DNA of 64,000 bases from positions 20,833,806-20,897,805 of the forward strand of contig NC_135567.1 in NCBI RefSeq assembly GCF_964340395.1, read 5' to 3'. The notes beneath the pieces were generated by a model that was not told the DNA's origin, ran no database searches, and saw only the letters and a program-made list of their open reading frames with translations. The stretch comes from Glandiceps talaboti (taxonomy: Eukaryota > Hemichordata > Enteropneusta > Spengelidae). Positions 1 through 59,235 of the stretch are shown piece by piece. The position numbers were made by a program, and so were the translations under genes. How positions within the stretch are numbered: position 1 is the first letter of the stretch; each line of letters begins with the position of its first letter.

Positions 1-914
1 TATGAACCTAAAGTCCATCAACATTCATCCTTGTATATGCTCATCACTGTAGAATAGGCAATGGTACAAATAGTTCCAAAAATAAAGTGAAACAAATTTT
101 ATGGCTCCAAAAATGATGATTCCTTTATCTCGCGTACAGTACATTGAGAGTTGGTTTATTTCTGTCCCATTGTTTAAACATTTGCATTAAATCACTTTTC
201 AAATTACATTTTTCTAAAAATGCTGTCTATTTTTAGAATATAATCATGAGTTCAAACTAACAATTTGTAAGATTGAAGCTTTTACATGTTTTTAATTTGT
301 TTAATTTATGAGGATTTTAAGCGGTATTTTCATATCGTTTGATCATTCTGAGTATATTCTACACTTGGTTCAACACAATTAACACACTACAATTTCTCAA
401 TATCAATGATTCCTTGACAATACCTCAAATTCTGGTTATCAAGACAATAAAACATTTCTTGGTTTTGCCACCAGGAGTGCTGTTTTGAAACTGTATTGAG
501 GCCAGAAGCGAAGGCCAAAATATTAAGCATTGCAGAGCTTAAGAGATTGGAGACATGAAGTTACAACTCATTTTCCATGCTTGTCTCACTGTACTGTTTT
601 ATTAGCAACTACTAGTAATCAATACATATCTAACCACTGCTGTAAAACTCTTCTAAGAATACACAGAGTTCATTTATGTACATTTTGTTCATTGGAGCAT
701 TCACATTGCAATCTCTATCCTACCAGGTCCCAAATTATACAGCTGGGTTGACTGACGCACAATCATGGTTCAATTCTTGCCCAAGGACCTTAGTCTTTCA
801 AAAACTGTAGCAACAAGGCACAAACCTGCACACTGAAGATTTCAATCCTTCCCACTTTGCATATACTACACTATACTATACACATACCAAGTTGAACAAA
901 AAATATAGAATATA
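1..914. other. AT-rich sequence with no recognised feature
   Basis: I read both strands for talin exons downstream of the one at 11681 and found none. A short open frame at 530-751 has no recognisable domain, no splice context and ordinary noncoding composition. The stretch is probably intronic, because the talin transcript must continue to the left of 11681. Confidence 0.5.
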
Positions 915-1230
915 TACTCTGGTCATTCTACGTCATAAAAACGAGTGTCTTTGTCACAATAACACGTGTCTACATCACTGGTTCTGCTGTGTTCGAAACA
1001 TGAGTCAAAACATTTAAAATTGCTCTTTATACTTTCCTTGATTTTTCTTTGATATTACTGGCACTGATATAATTATGTTATCCTCCAATATTTTTCTTTA
1101 TTCAGCTGGAAAATACTTGTGATCTAAGGGTTTGTCACTACTCATCTAACAACTTGTAGTGACAAAGACCCTTTAGATCACTCGTATTTTCCTTGGCTGG
1201 ACAAATAAAATTATTGGGGAATAACATCTA
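915..1230. mobile_element. Fold-back (hairpin) element, copy 1
   Basis: Positions 1075 to 1228 form a long imperfect inverted repeat. The left arm runs through CAGCTGGAAAATAC and GTGATCTAAGGGTTTGTCAC, and the right arm mirrors it through GTAGTGACAAAGACCC and GTATTTTCC to GGGGAATAACAT. The arms are about 70 bp each. The preceding 150 bp (TTCTACGTCATAAAAACG through GACTCATGTTTCGAACAC read on the minus strand) matches the flank of the copy at 37122-37450 in reverse orientation. No coding capacity is visible. A fold-back or MITE-like non-autonomous element is the likeliest reading. Confidence 0.65.
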
Positions 1231-1482
1231 ATGATCTGTATACTACATAGAGTTTTTTCATTTAATTGTATGACAGCTGTAATTACTTTAGATTTGTTTT
1301 TTTCTGTAAGTGTTTTCTCATTAGATACCAATTATAGGATCATGTATTGCAATTAGTGACATATCATCTTTTGACCTCTCACTCTTATCGTGTTTATTTT
1401 AGAGTGATTTCTGGATAAATCTAATTAATGGGAGTGTCACTCTACAATTCTGTACAGCTGATGGGCAAAGATAAGATACAAT

Positions 1483-4400
1483 GTTGAACCATGTAGGACG
1501 TACAGCACAGTATAGTTACTAAATTATCAACCATGTAGGACAGTACAATATAGTTACTTTGGAATGGTAAATTATCAACCATGTAGGACAGTACAATATA
1601 GTTACTTTGGAATGGTAAATTATCAACCATGTAGGACAGTACAATATAGTTACTTTGGAACGGTAAATTATCAACCATGTAGGACAGTACAATATAGTTA
1701 CTTTGGAATGGTAAATTATCAACCATGTAGGACAGTACAATATAGTTACTTTGGAATGGTAAATTATCAACCATGTAGGACAGTACAATATAGTTACTTT
1801 GGAACGGTAAATTATCAACCATGTAGGACAGTACAATATAGTTACTTTGGAATAGTAAATTATCAACCATGTAGGACAGTACAATATAGTTACTTTGGAA
1901 CGGTAAATTATCAACCATGTAGGACAGTACAATATAGTTACTTTGGAATGGTAAATTATCAACCATGTAGGACAGTACAGTATAGTTACTTTGGAACGGT
2001 AAATTATCAACCATGTAGGAAAGTACAATATAGTTACTTTGGAATGGTAAATTATCAACCATGTAGGACAGTACTATATAGTTACTTTGGAATGGTAAAT
2101 TATCAACCATGTAGGACAGTACAATATAGTTACTTTGGAATGGTAAATTATCAACCATGTAGGACAGTACAATATAGTTACTTTGGAACGGTAAATTATC
2201 AACCATGTAGGCCAGTACAATATAGTTACTTTGGAATGGTAAATTATCAACCATGTAGGACAGTACAATATAGTTACTTTGGAACGGTAAATTATCAACC
2301 ATGTAGGACAGTACAATATAGTTACTTTGGAACGGTAAATTATCAACCATGTAGGACAGTACAGTATAGTTACTTTGGAACGGTAAATTATCAACCATGT
2401 AGGAAAGTACAATATAGTTACTTTGGAATGGTAAATTATCAACCATGTAGGACAGTACTATATAGTTACTTTGGAATGGTAAATTATCAACCATGTAGGA
2501 CAGTACAATATAGTTACTTTGGAATGGTAAATTATCAACCATATAGGACAGGACAATATAGTTACTTTGGAATGGTAAATTATCAACCATGTAGGACAGC
2601 ACAATATAGTTACTTTGGAATGGTAAATTATCAACCATGTAGGACAGTACAATATAGTTACTTTGGAATGGTAAATTATCAACCATGTAGGAGAGTACAA
2701 TATAGTTACTATGGAATGGTAAATTATCAACCATGTAGGACAGTACAATATAGTTACTTTGGAATGGTAAATTATCAACCATGTAGGACAGTACAATATA
2801 GTTACTTTGGAATGGTAAATTATCAACCATGTAGGACAGTACTATATAGTTACTTTGGAATGGTAAATTATCAACCATGTAGGACAGTACAATATAGTTA
2901 CTTTGGAATGGTAAATTATCAACCATGTAGGACAGTACAATATAGTTACTTTGGAATGGTAAATTATCAACCATGTAGGACAGTACAGTATAGTTACTTT
3001 GGAATGGTAAATTATCAACCATGTAGGACAGTACAGTATAGTTACTTTGGAATGGTAAATTATCAACCATGTAGGACAGTACAATATAGTTACTTTGGAA
3101 TGGTAAATTATCAACCATATAGGACAGTACAATATAGTTACTTTGGAATGGTAAATTATCAACCATGTAGGACAGCACAATATAGTTACTTTGGAATGGT
3201 AAATTATCAACCATGTAGGACAGTACAATATAGTTACTTTGGAATGGTACATTATCAACCATGTAGGAGAGTACAATATAGTTACTTTGGAATGGTAAAT
3301 TATCAACCATGTAGGAGAGTACAATATAGTTACTTTGGAATGGTAAATTATCAACCATGTAGGACAGTACAATATAGTTACTTTGGAACGGTAAATTATC
3401 AACCATGTAGGACAGTACTATATAGTTACTTTGGAATGGTAAATTATCAACCATGTAGGACAGTACAATATAGTTACTTTGGAATGGTAAATTATCAACC
3501 ATGTAGGACAGTACAATATAGTTACTTTGGAATGGTAAATTATCAACCATGTAGGAGAGTACAATATAGTTACTTTGGAATGGTAAATTATCAACCATGT
3601 AGGACAGTACAATATAGTTACTTTGGAATGGTAAATTATCAACCATGTAGGAGAGTACAATATAGTTACTTTGGAATGGTAAATTATCAACCATGTAGGA
3701 CAGCACAATATAGTTACTTTGGAATGGTAAATTATCAACCATGTAGGACAGTATAATATAGTTACTTTGGAATGGTAAATTATCAACCATGTAGGACAGT
3801 ACAATATAGTTACTTTGGAATGGTAAATTATCAACCATGTAGGAGAGTACAATATAGTTACTTTGGAATGGTAAATTATCAACCATGTAGGACAGCACAA
3901 TATAGTTACTTTGGAATGGTAAATTATCAACCATGTAGGACAGTACAATATAGTTACTTTGGAATGGTAAATTATCAACCATGTAGGACAGTACTATATA
4001 GTTACTTTGGAACGGTAAATTATCAACCATGTAGGACAGTACAATATAGTTACTTTGGAATGGTAAATTATCAACCATGTAGGACAGTACAATATAGTTA
4101 CTTTGGAATGGTAAATTATCAACCATGTAGGAGAGTACAATATAGTTACTTTGGAATGGTAAATTATCAACCATGTAGGACAGTACAATATAGTTACTTT
4201 GGAATGGTAAATTATCAACCATGTAGGACAGTACTATATAGTTACTTTGGAATGGTAAATTATCAACCATGTAGGAGAGTACAATATAGTTACTTTGGAA
4301 TGGTAAATTATCAACCATGTAGGACAGTATAATATAGTTACTTTGGAATGGTAAATTATCAACCATGTAGGACAGTACTATATAGTTACTTTGGAATGGT

Positions 4401-5907
4401 AAATTATCAACCATGTAGGAGAGTACAATATAGTTACTTTGGAATGGTAAATTATCAACCATGTAGGACAGTACAATATAGTTACTTTGGAATGGTAAAT
4501 TATCAACCATGTAGGACAGCACAATATAGTTACAATGGAATGGTAAATTATCAACCATGTAGGACAGTACAATATAGTTACTATGGAATGGTAAATTATC
4601 AACCATGTAGGACAGTACTTTGGAATGGTAAATTATCAACCATGTAGGACAGTACAATATAGTTACTTTGGAATGGTAAATTATCAACCATGTAGGACAG
4701 TACAATATAGTTACTTTGGAATGGTAAATTATCAACCATGTAGGACAGTACAATATAGTTACTTTGGAATGGTAAATTATCAACCATGTAGGACAGTACA
4801 ATATAGTTACTTTGGAATGGTAAATTATCAACCATGTAGGACAGCACAATATAGTTACAATGGAATGGTAAATTATCAACCATGTAGGACAGTACAATAT
4901 AGTTACTATGGAATGGTAAATTATCAACCATGTAGGACAGTACTTTGGAATGGTAAATTATCAACCATGTAGGACAGTACAATATAGTTACTTTGGAATG
5001 GTAAATTATCAACCATGTAGGACAGCACAATATAGTTACAATGGAATGGTAAATTATCAACCATGTAGGACAGTACAATATAGTTACTATGGAATGGTAA
5101 ATTATCAACCATGTAGGACAGTACTTTGGAATGGTAAATTATCAACCATGTAGGACAGCACAATATAGTTACTTTGGAATGGTAAATTATCAACCATGTA
5201 AGGAGAGCACGATATAGTTACTTTGGAATGGTAAATTATCAACCATGTAGGAGAGTACAATATAGTTACTTTGGAATGGTAAATTATCAACCATGTAGGA
5301 CAGTACTATATAGTTACTTTGGAATGGTAAATTATCAACCATGTAGGAGAGTACAATATAGTTACTTTGGAATGGTAAATTATCAACCATGTAGGACAGT
5401 ACAATATAGTTACTTTGGAATGGTAAATTATCAACCATGTAGGACAGTACAATATAGTTACTTTGGAATGGTAAATTATCAACCATGTAGGACAGTACTA
5501 TATAGTTACTTTGGAATGGTAAATTATCAACCATGTAGGACAGTACAATATAGTTACTTTGGAATGGTAAATTATCAACCATGTAGGACAGTACAATATA
5601 GTTACTTTGGAATGGTAAATTATCAACCATGTAGGACAGTATAATATAGTTACTTTGGAATGGTAAATTATCAACCATGTAGGACAGTATAATATAGTTA
5701 CTTTGGAACGGTAAATTATCAACCATGTAGGACAGTATAATATAGTTACTTTGGAATGGTAAATTATCAACCATGTAGGACATTACAATATAGTTACTTT
5801 GGAATGGTAAATTATCAACCATGTAGGACAGCACAATATAGTTACTTTGGAATGGTAAATTATCAACCATGTAGGACAGTACAATATAGTTACTTTGGAA
5901 CAGTAAA
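1483..5907. repeat. 48-bp minisatellite, about 92 units
   Basis: The unit begins TTTGGAATGGTAAATTATCA and continues through ACCATGTAGGACAGTACAAT to ATAGTTAC. Units are highly alike, with recurrent variants (GAACGG for GAATGG, GAGAGTAC, CAGCAC, GTACTATA). The period is divisible by three, so open frames of up to 1161 codons run on both strands. Several frames are open at once and all repeat the same 16 residues, which argues against coding. Three truncated 37-bp units lacking the AATATAGTTAC segment occur near 4615, 4940 and 5121 and mark a higher-order block. The first unit (1483 onward) is degenerate. Confidence 0.97.
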
Positions 5908-6683
5908 TTGGAAACAAATGCTGACTAATTATATGATTACATGATGAAAACCAGGTTGGTGTACTGTGACTGTAGTAGTTCTATCTGACTTTTATCTCAT
6001 GTATAATTCCTACAGTTTAGACAGCTGGGCCCATAATTCTTACAGTGGTTCAGAATTGCTAATGTACTAATTCCTGAGAGACTTCACTAAATATAAAAGG
6101 CTGCTACGACTACAAACACAGTATCCTTTCGGAGACATCTCTAAATATAAAAGGCAGCTACGACTACAAACACAATATCCTTCCAACTAAAGCTGTTTAA
6201 ATATACAAGTGTGTAGATGTATTAATTTACGGACGTTTTCACCAATTCTTAGATTTGATATTCCCTAGCGGTCAATTACTAATCATTTTTGATATAATGA
6301 ACAAACATTTACAAGTTTGTTTTTCAATTCAAAATAATTCCATCTGCAATGAGAAGCATTCGCAAAATAATTGACTTCCTATCTATCTATCACCTTCAGT
6401 ATTATCTTCACCAATTTTCACACTGAATATTCTATTAAAAATTGCTTTCCATTTGAAAAAAAAAGATTCCATTCAAATTTATAAGCAATTTTGATTTAAT
6501 TTTACCTAAAAAATCTGTATTAATTTCAAAACTCTTTTCACCAATTTTTTCTACTGATATCCTCTAGTGGTCAATTAGTAATCACTTTTGATATTATAAA
6601 CAAAAGTTTTCAAATTTGTATTTCATTCAAAAATAATTTCATCAAAATCTTTTGTTGGATTTGTCAATAATATTAATTTCATG
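5908..6683. other. AT-rich spacer with two short duplications
   Basis: A segment containing CTAAATATAAAAGGCTGCTA is repeated once between about 6085 and 6185. A longer segment (TTTTCACCAATTCTTAGATT followed by a GGTCAATTACTAATCA core) at about 6236-6310 recurs in diverged form at 6536-6620. No exon or RNA gene was seen. Confidence 0.5.
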
Positions 6684-7182
6684 ACTGTGTATCACTAATT
6701 TCAACATTCTAAATTCTGTGTATCACTAATTTCAACATTCTAAATTCTGTGTATCACTAATTTCAACATTCTAAATTCTGTGTATCACTAATTTCAACAT
6801 TCTAAATTCTGTTTATCACTAATTTCATCACTCTAAATTCTGTGTATCACTAATTTCAACATTCTAAATTCTGTGTATCACTAATTTCAACATTCTAAAT
6901 TCTGTGTATCACTAATTTCAACATTCTAAATTCTGTGTATCACTAATTTCAACATTCTAAATTCTGTTTATCACTAATTTCAACATTCTAAATTCTGTGT
7001 ATCACTAATTTCAACATTCTAAATTCTGTGTATCACTAATTTCAACATTCTAAATTCTGTTTATCACTAATTTCAACATTCTAAATTCTGTGTATCACTA
7101 ATTTTAACATCCTAAATTCTGTGTATCACTAATTTCAACATTCTAAATTTTGTTTATCACTAATTTCAACATCCCAAATTCC
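6684..7182. repeat. 31-bp minisatellite, about 16 units
   Basis: The unit is TCTGTGTATCACTAATTTCA followed by ACATTCTAAAT. Most units are identical, with a recurring TGTTTATC variant every few units. The last units are slightly diverged (CATCCCAAATTCCC). No coding or structural signal beyond the repeat. Confidence 0.95.
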
Positions 7183-7394
7183 CAGGCCATCAATTAGTAA
7201 ATTGTATTAGATGTTGAGATGAGGGTAAACCATGATGGATAAATATTATATCTAGTAATTAATTAGAATGATAGATTTATAGTAACCTAGGAGTGCATAC
7301 TTATATTATCCTATCCATCAAATGTTAGTAGTTAGTCGGCTTATGTATAAACTGAAGGTTTATTATAGTTAGTGTTATCAATCAATTATAATAT

Positions 7395-8104
7395 ATGTGA
7401 TTGGAAAGAAACCCCAAAATAAACACACATGAACCAGAGATCAATCAAATTGTAACAACACAACATTCCCAAATACGGCATCACCATTTTTGGAATTATT
7501 TTATATATGTGATTGTAAGAAATTTAAAAAATACACAGATTACAGAACCACAGACCAATCAAATCGTAACAAGACAACGTTCCCAAATACAGCATGACCC
7601 AAATGTTGCATTGTACATGCACACAATCTGGGTTTAATACTACAATATATAATGTATGTGATTATAAGAAACCTCAAAATACGCATGCAAGGATTACAGA
7701 ACCACAGACCAATCAAAACATGGATACAGAAACACAGACCAATCAAAACATGGATACAGAACCACAGACCAATCAAAACATGGATACAGAACCACAGACC
7801 AATCAAAACATGGATACAGAACCACAGACCAATCAAAACATGGATACAGAACCACATACCAATCAAAACATGGATACAGAACCACAGACCAATCAAAACA
7901 TGGATACAGAACCACAGACCAATCAAAACATGGATACAGAACCACAGACCAATCAAAACATGGATACAGAACCAATCAAAACATGGATACAGAACCACAG
8001 ACCAATCAAAACATGGATACAGAACCACAGACCAATCAAAACATGGATACAGAACCACATACCAATCAAAACATGGATACAGAACCACAGACCAATCAAA
8101 ACCA
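7395..8104. repeat. 30-bp minisatellite arising from a degenerate ~110-bp repeat
   Basis: From about 7693 the unit AGACCAATCAAAACATGGAT plus ACAGAACCAC is repeated about 14 times. One unit near 7970 is shortened. The region before it (7395-7692) holds three diverged copies of a roughly 110-bp segment that carries ACCACAGACCAATCAAA once per copy, so the 30-bp unit appears to have been amplified from the end of that segment. The open frames of 151-210 codons over it are repeats of ten residues and are not taken as genes. Confidence 0.92.
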
Positions 8105-8215
8105 TAACAACAAGAAAAATATGGGGTAATAATATAATTATTCTTCCTGAAGGATAATTCATGGCAAAGCAATGGATATTTGGAACATTTTGACTCATAT
8201 TTTGAGCACTAAAGA
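8105..8215. mobile_element. Fold-back family, partial diverged copy 3
   Basis: GGGGTAATAATATAATTATT at the left and CATTTTGACTCATATTTTGA at the right match, in the same order, the flank of the fold-back element at 37280-37380. The hairpin arm itself is missing, so this looks like a truncated relic. Similarity is clear over about 100 bp but with many differences. Confidence 0.5.
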
Positions 8216-8594
8216 ACCAGTAATGTAGACACAGGTAGTTGTAATACAGACAAACCAGGGTATATAGTTGTAATACAGAGAAACCAGGGCATATAGGTAG
8301 TTGTGATACAGAGAAAGCAGGATATATATTTTCCTTCAAAAGAAAATATCTCGGGTTCTGCACGGTACATGTATAATTTATTCATTTTTGGTATGTGCTT
8401 TTAATTTAAGACTTTCGTAAGTTGGTGATACATCAGGAATTCAGTGTAGTGTGTAACTCCATCTATCATCGTCACGGTTACTAATATGTGATGATAAAGA
8501 TCATGACTAACTTATCATTATATTTATCAGACATCTAAAATAACCTGTCAGCTGATGAATTATATATATATACTGTAGATTAACATAACTGGCC

Positions 8595-9558
8595 ATGTCT
8601 CAGAACGTTAGACCATCTACTTGTCTCAGAACGTTAGACCATCTACTTGTCTCAGAACGTTAGACCATCTACTTGTCTCAGAACGTTAGACCATCTACTT
8701 GTCTCAGAACGTTAGACCATCTACTTGTCTCAGAACGTTAGACCATCTACTTGTCTCAGAACGTTAGACCAGACACTTGTCTCAGAACGTTAGACCAACT
8801 ACTTGTCTCAGAACGTTAGACCATCTACTTGTCTCAGAACGTTAGACCATCTACATGTCTCAGAACGTTAGACCATCTACTTGTCTCAGAACGTTAGACC
8901 ATCTACTTGTCTCAGAACGTTAGACCATCTACTTGTCTCAGAACGTTAGACCATCTACTTCTCTCAGAACGTTAGACCAGACACTTCTCTCAGAACGTTA
9001 GACCATCTACTTGTCTCAGAATGTTAGACCATCTACTTGTCTCAGAACGTTAGACCATCTACTTGTCTCAGAACGTTAGACCATCTACTTGTCTCAGAAC
9101 ATTAGACCATCTACTTGTCTCAGAACGTTAGACCATCTACTTGTCTCAGAACATTAGACCATCTACTTGTCTCAGAACGTTAGACCATCTACTTGTCTCA
9201 GAACGTTAGACCATCTACTTGTCTCAGAACGTTAGACCATCTACATGTCTCAGAACGTTAGACCATCTACTTGTCTCAGAACGTTAGACCATCTACTTGT
9301 CTCAGAACGTTAGACCATCTACTTGTCTCAGAACGTTAGACCATCTACTTGTCTCAGAACGTTAGACCATCTACATGTCTCAGAACGTTAGACCATCTAC
9401 TTGTCTCAGAACGTTAGACCATCTACTTGTCTCAGAACGTTAGACCAGACACTTGTCTCAGAACGTTAGACCAGACACTTGTCTCAGAACGTTAGACCAT
9501 CTACTTGTCTCAGAACGTTAGACCATCTACTTGTCTCAGAACGTTAGACCAGACACTT
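8595..9558. repeat. 26-bp minisatellite, about 37 units
   Basis: The unit is TGTCTCAGAACGTTAGACCA followed by TCTACT. Variant units with AGACACT in place of TCTACT recur at 8771, 8980, 9445, 9470 and 9551. The 26-bp period is not a multiple of three, and the frames carry no conserved product. The array runs directly into the 45-bp array that follows. Confidence 0.96.
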
Positions 9559-9930
9559 GTCTTGCATGGTGTTATCATTTCAAGACGATCTCTACACACA
9601 GAGACTTGTCTTGGTGTTACTATCTTAAGAAACTCTCTACACCCAGACACTTATCTTGGTGTTACTATCTCAAGACACTCTCTATACCCAGAGATTTGTC
9701 TTGGTGTTACTATCTTAAGAAGTTGTCTACACCCAAAGACTTGTCTTAGTGTTACTATCTCAAGACACTCTCTATACCCAGAGATTTGTCTTGGTGTTAC
9801 TATCTCAAGAAGCTCTCTACACCCAGAGACTTGTCTTGGTGTTACTATCTCAAGAAGCTCACTACTTTCAGAGACTTGTCTTGGTGTTACTATCTCAAGA
9901 AGCTCACTACTTTCAGAGAATTCACGATGT
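9559..9930. repeat. 45-bp minisatellite, about 8 units
   Basis: The unit begins GTCTTGGTGTTACTATCTCA, then AGAAGCTCTCTACACCCAGA, then GACTT. Units are more diverged than in the neighbouring 26-bp array, and both arrays share an ACTTGTCT join. The 206-codon frame at 9505-10125 simply reads through both arrays and the next duplication. I do not call it a gene. Confidence 0.93.
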
Positions 9931-9943
9931 CTACTACTATCTC

Positions 9944-10595
9944 AAGAATTTATTCTGATAATTTTGGTGGGAGAAATGCAAACTAAAGTAGCAGTTGAAA
10001 ATACAAGCTCACATTTCGAAATACATGGCAGGTGTTTTGTAATATACTACAATTTACAGGGTCAGACTGGAGCAAACATGAAGGATTATTTCATTTTGAA
10101 TCGTGTAGTCGTAGTTCTGGCATAAAGTCATCAATCAGATCAGAATGGAAACTTGAAATGAAAGTAATACAACTTTCCCAAAAAATGTGATCATTTTTTA
10201 TCAAAATTTTGACGTTAATCAACATTAAGAAATATTTCTATCATATCTATCTAAAATAAAAGTGAATTGATGTAAAATTTACAGAAAATATTGAATTTGA
10301 TAGAAAAATAGGACAGAATTTATTCTGATAATTTTGGCGGGAAAAATGCAAACTACAGTAGCAGCTGAAAATATAACCTTACATTTAGAAATGCATGGCA
10401 GGTGTTTTGTAAGAATCAAGAATTTACAGGGTCAAACTCGAGCAAAATACAGGATTATTTCATTTTGTAGTGAGTCATTGTAACAGTGACATGTAGAATA
10501 CAACCAAGATAAAGTATTATTTCATTTTGAATAGCGTAGTCATAGTTTTGGCATGGAGTCATCAATCAGATATTAGTAGAGACTTGAGATGAAAG
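9944..10595. repeat. Two diverged copies of a ~200-bp segment
   Basis: The segment starting AATTTATTCTGATAATTTTG at 9945 recurs at 10316, with GGCAGGTGTTTTGTAA, an AATTTACAGGGTCA core and a GTCATCAATCAGAT end in both. The second copy is interrupted after GGATTATTTCATTTTG by about 70 bp (10468-10520) and then resumes with the same words. GGCGGGAAAAATGCAAACTA in the second copy contains an E2F-like TTTTGGCGGGAA. Related GGCGGGAAA words occur near 48772 and 51010. Confidence 0.8.
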
Positions 10596-10803
10596 TCTTC
10601 CATCTATACAAGATTACATTCACCCAATAGTTAATCTCTTCCAAGTATAGTTAACATCGTTGCTCATTTTTCAAACGTGATGTCACAAAACATGAATACA
10701 TGATGAGCTACATCACTGCAATCTAGTCACTGTTGTACAGTGTTGTATGATTTGTAGCTGGATATCTGTAGTTATCATGTTGATTTGTGTTTAAAATGAG
10801 TTA

Positions 10804-10805
<2 letters not shown>

Positions 10806-10878
<73 letters not shown>

Positions 10879-11188
10879 TGTATATATGTGTGTGTATGTG
10901 TGTGTATGTGTGTGTGTATGTGTGTATACATGTGCGGGCATGCATGCATGTGTGTGAGTGTGTGTGTGTGTGTGTGTGTGTACATGTGCAGGCATGTGTG
11001 CACATGTACGTGTGTGTGCACGTGTGTGTGTATGTGTATGTGTACATGTGCTAGCATGCGTGCACATGTGTGTGTATGTGTGCATACGTGCATACACATG
11101 TGACAGTGTGTATGTGTGTGTGCATGCGAGTGTGTGTACATGTCTGTGTGTGAGCATGCATGTATGTGTGTGCATGCATGTCAGTGCA

Positions 11189-11269
<81 letters not shown>

Positions 11270-11345
11270 ACTTGTCTGTGTCATCTCTTTGCCTGTGTCT
11301 ATGTCTGTGTCTGTGTATATGTATGTGTGCATCCATGTGCATAGT
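10806..11345. repeat. TG/CA microsatellite complex
   Basis: Pure (TG)n tracts at about 10806-10870 and 11190-11268 flank a region of TG mixed with TATG, CATG and GCATGC words. Alternating purine-pyrimidine sequence of this length can adopt Z-DNA. Cysteine/valine and histidine/threonine reading frames across it are simple translations of the repeat. Confidence 0.97.
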
Positions 11346-11680
11346 TATGTAATAAGTGTGTATTTGCCTGTCTGGCAGTCTACATATATTTGGGTACATA
11401 TATGTTAATGTGTGTTTTGGGATGTATGCATAGGTGTGTATTTGCCTGTCTGTGTACATAATACATAAAACATCAGCACCTGTAGGTTGATCATGTAAAT
11501 TCCCACAATGCAATGGAACTTAGTAGAATGCCTAAATCTACTGAGTAGCAAAGTGAACTACATTCCTTACGAGCCACCAATTATACCCCATTTCCTTTCT
11601 CATTTGGAATGACCCTATTGTGCAAACAATAGTTCGGTTTATTCTACACTATATTAGGGGGTTGATAGGGTATGACTCAC

Positions 11681-58637
<46,957 letters not shown>

Positions 58638-58799
58638 CTGTGTGAAAAAAATACAAGAAAACAATTTTATTAGCTTTCATCAAATTTTAGTATCATTACA
58701 TTAGTTTTTTTCTACTCTGCAGTATTTACGAGTACAAAAAGTTTTCAGTATTTTTGTAGATTAAGATATATTGTGCCGCAGGGATAAATTTCATTGAAA

Positions 58800-59235
58800 A
58801 TTAAAGGTTTTAAAATCTTTCCGAACTGTGCCATATGGAAGCTGGTCTTTTTGAAATAATTAAAGCAACAATCTTTTTATTTTCCCATCGAGTTAACATT
58901 GTATTTGGTGGCCATATTTGGATTCTAGAGTTAACATCATATTTAGTGGCCATATTGGATTCTAGATTTAACATCGTATTTGGTGGCCATATTGGATTCT
59001 AGCGTTAACATCGTATTTAGTGGCCATATTGGATTCTAGTGTTAACATCGTATTTGGTGGCCATATTTGGATTCTAGAGTTAACATCATATTTGGTGGCC
59101 ATATTGGATTCTAGAGTTAACATCGTATTTGGTGGCCATATTGGATTCTAGAGTTAACATCATATTTGGTGGCCATATTGGATTCTAGAGTTAACATCGT
59201 ATTTGGTGGCCATATTGGATTCTAAAATGGTGAAA
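58800..59235. repeat. 37-bp minisatellite, nine units, within a repeated segment
   Basis: TTCTAGAGTTAACATCGTAT followed by TTGGTGGCCATATTGGA. Units at 58911 and 59060 have CCATATTTGG, a perfect CArG box; the rest have the one-base-shorter CCATATTGG. The left and right flanks match the single-copy relative at 33760-33965. Confidence 0.93.

Noticed and set aside
1-1482. The talin exon with the integrin-binding tryptophan region
   Set aside because: I searched the minus strand for sequence encoding the WNLTNIKRW-like segment from 1 to 11680 and found nothing. It presumably lies before the window.
1442-4927. An 1161-codon open reading frame on the minus strand
   Set aside because: It is the 48-bp repeat read in one of several simultaneously open frames. 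Both strands stay open, codon use just follows the repeat, and no start context or domain is present.
9505-10125. A 206-codon frame that looks like a repeat protein
   Set aside because: It crosses a 26-bp array, a 45-bp array and a duplicated noncoding segment with no common protein theme.
10806-11345. Histidine/threonine- and cysteine/valine-rich proteins
   Set aside because: Direct translations of TG/CA microsatellite.
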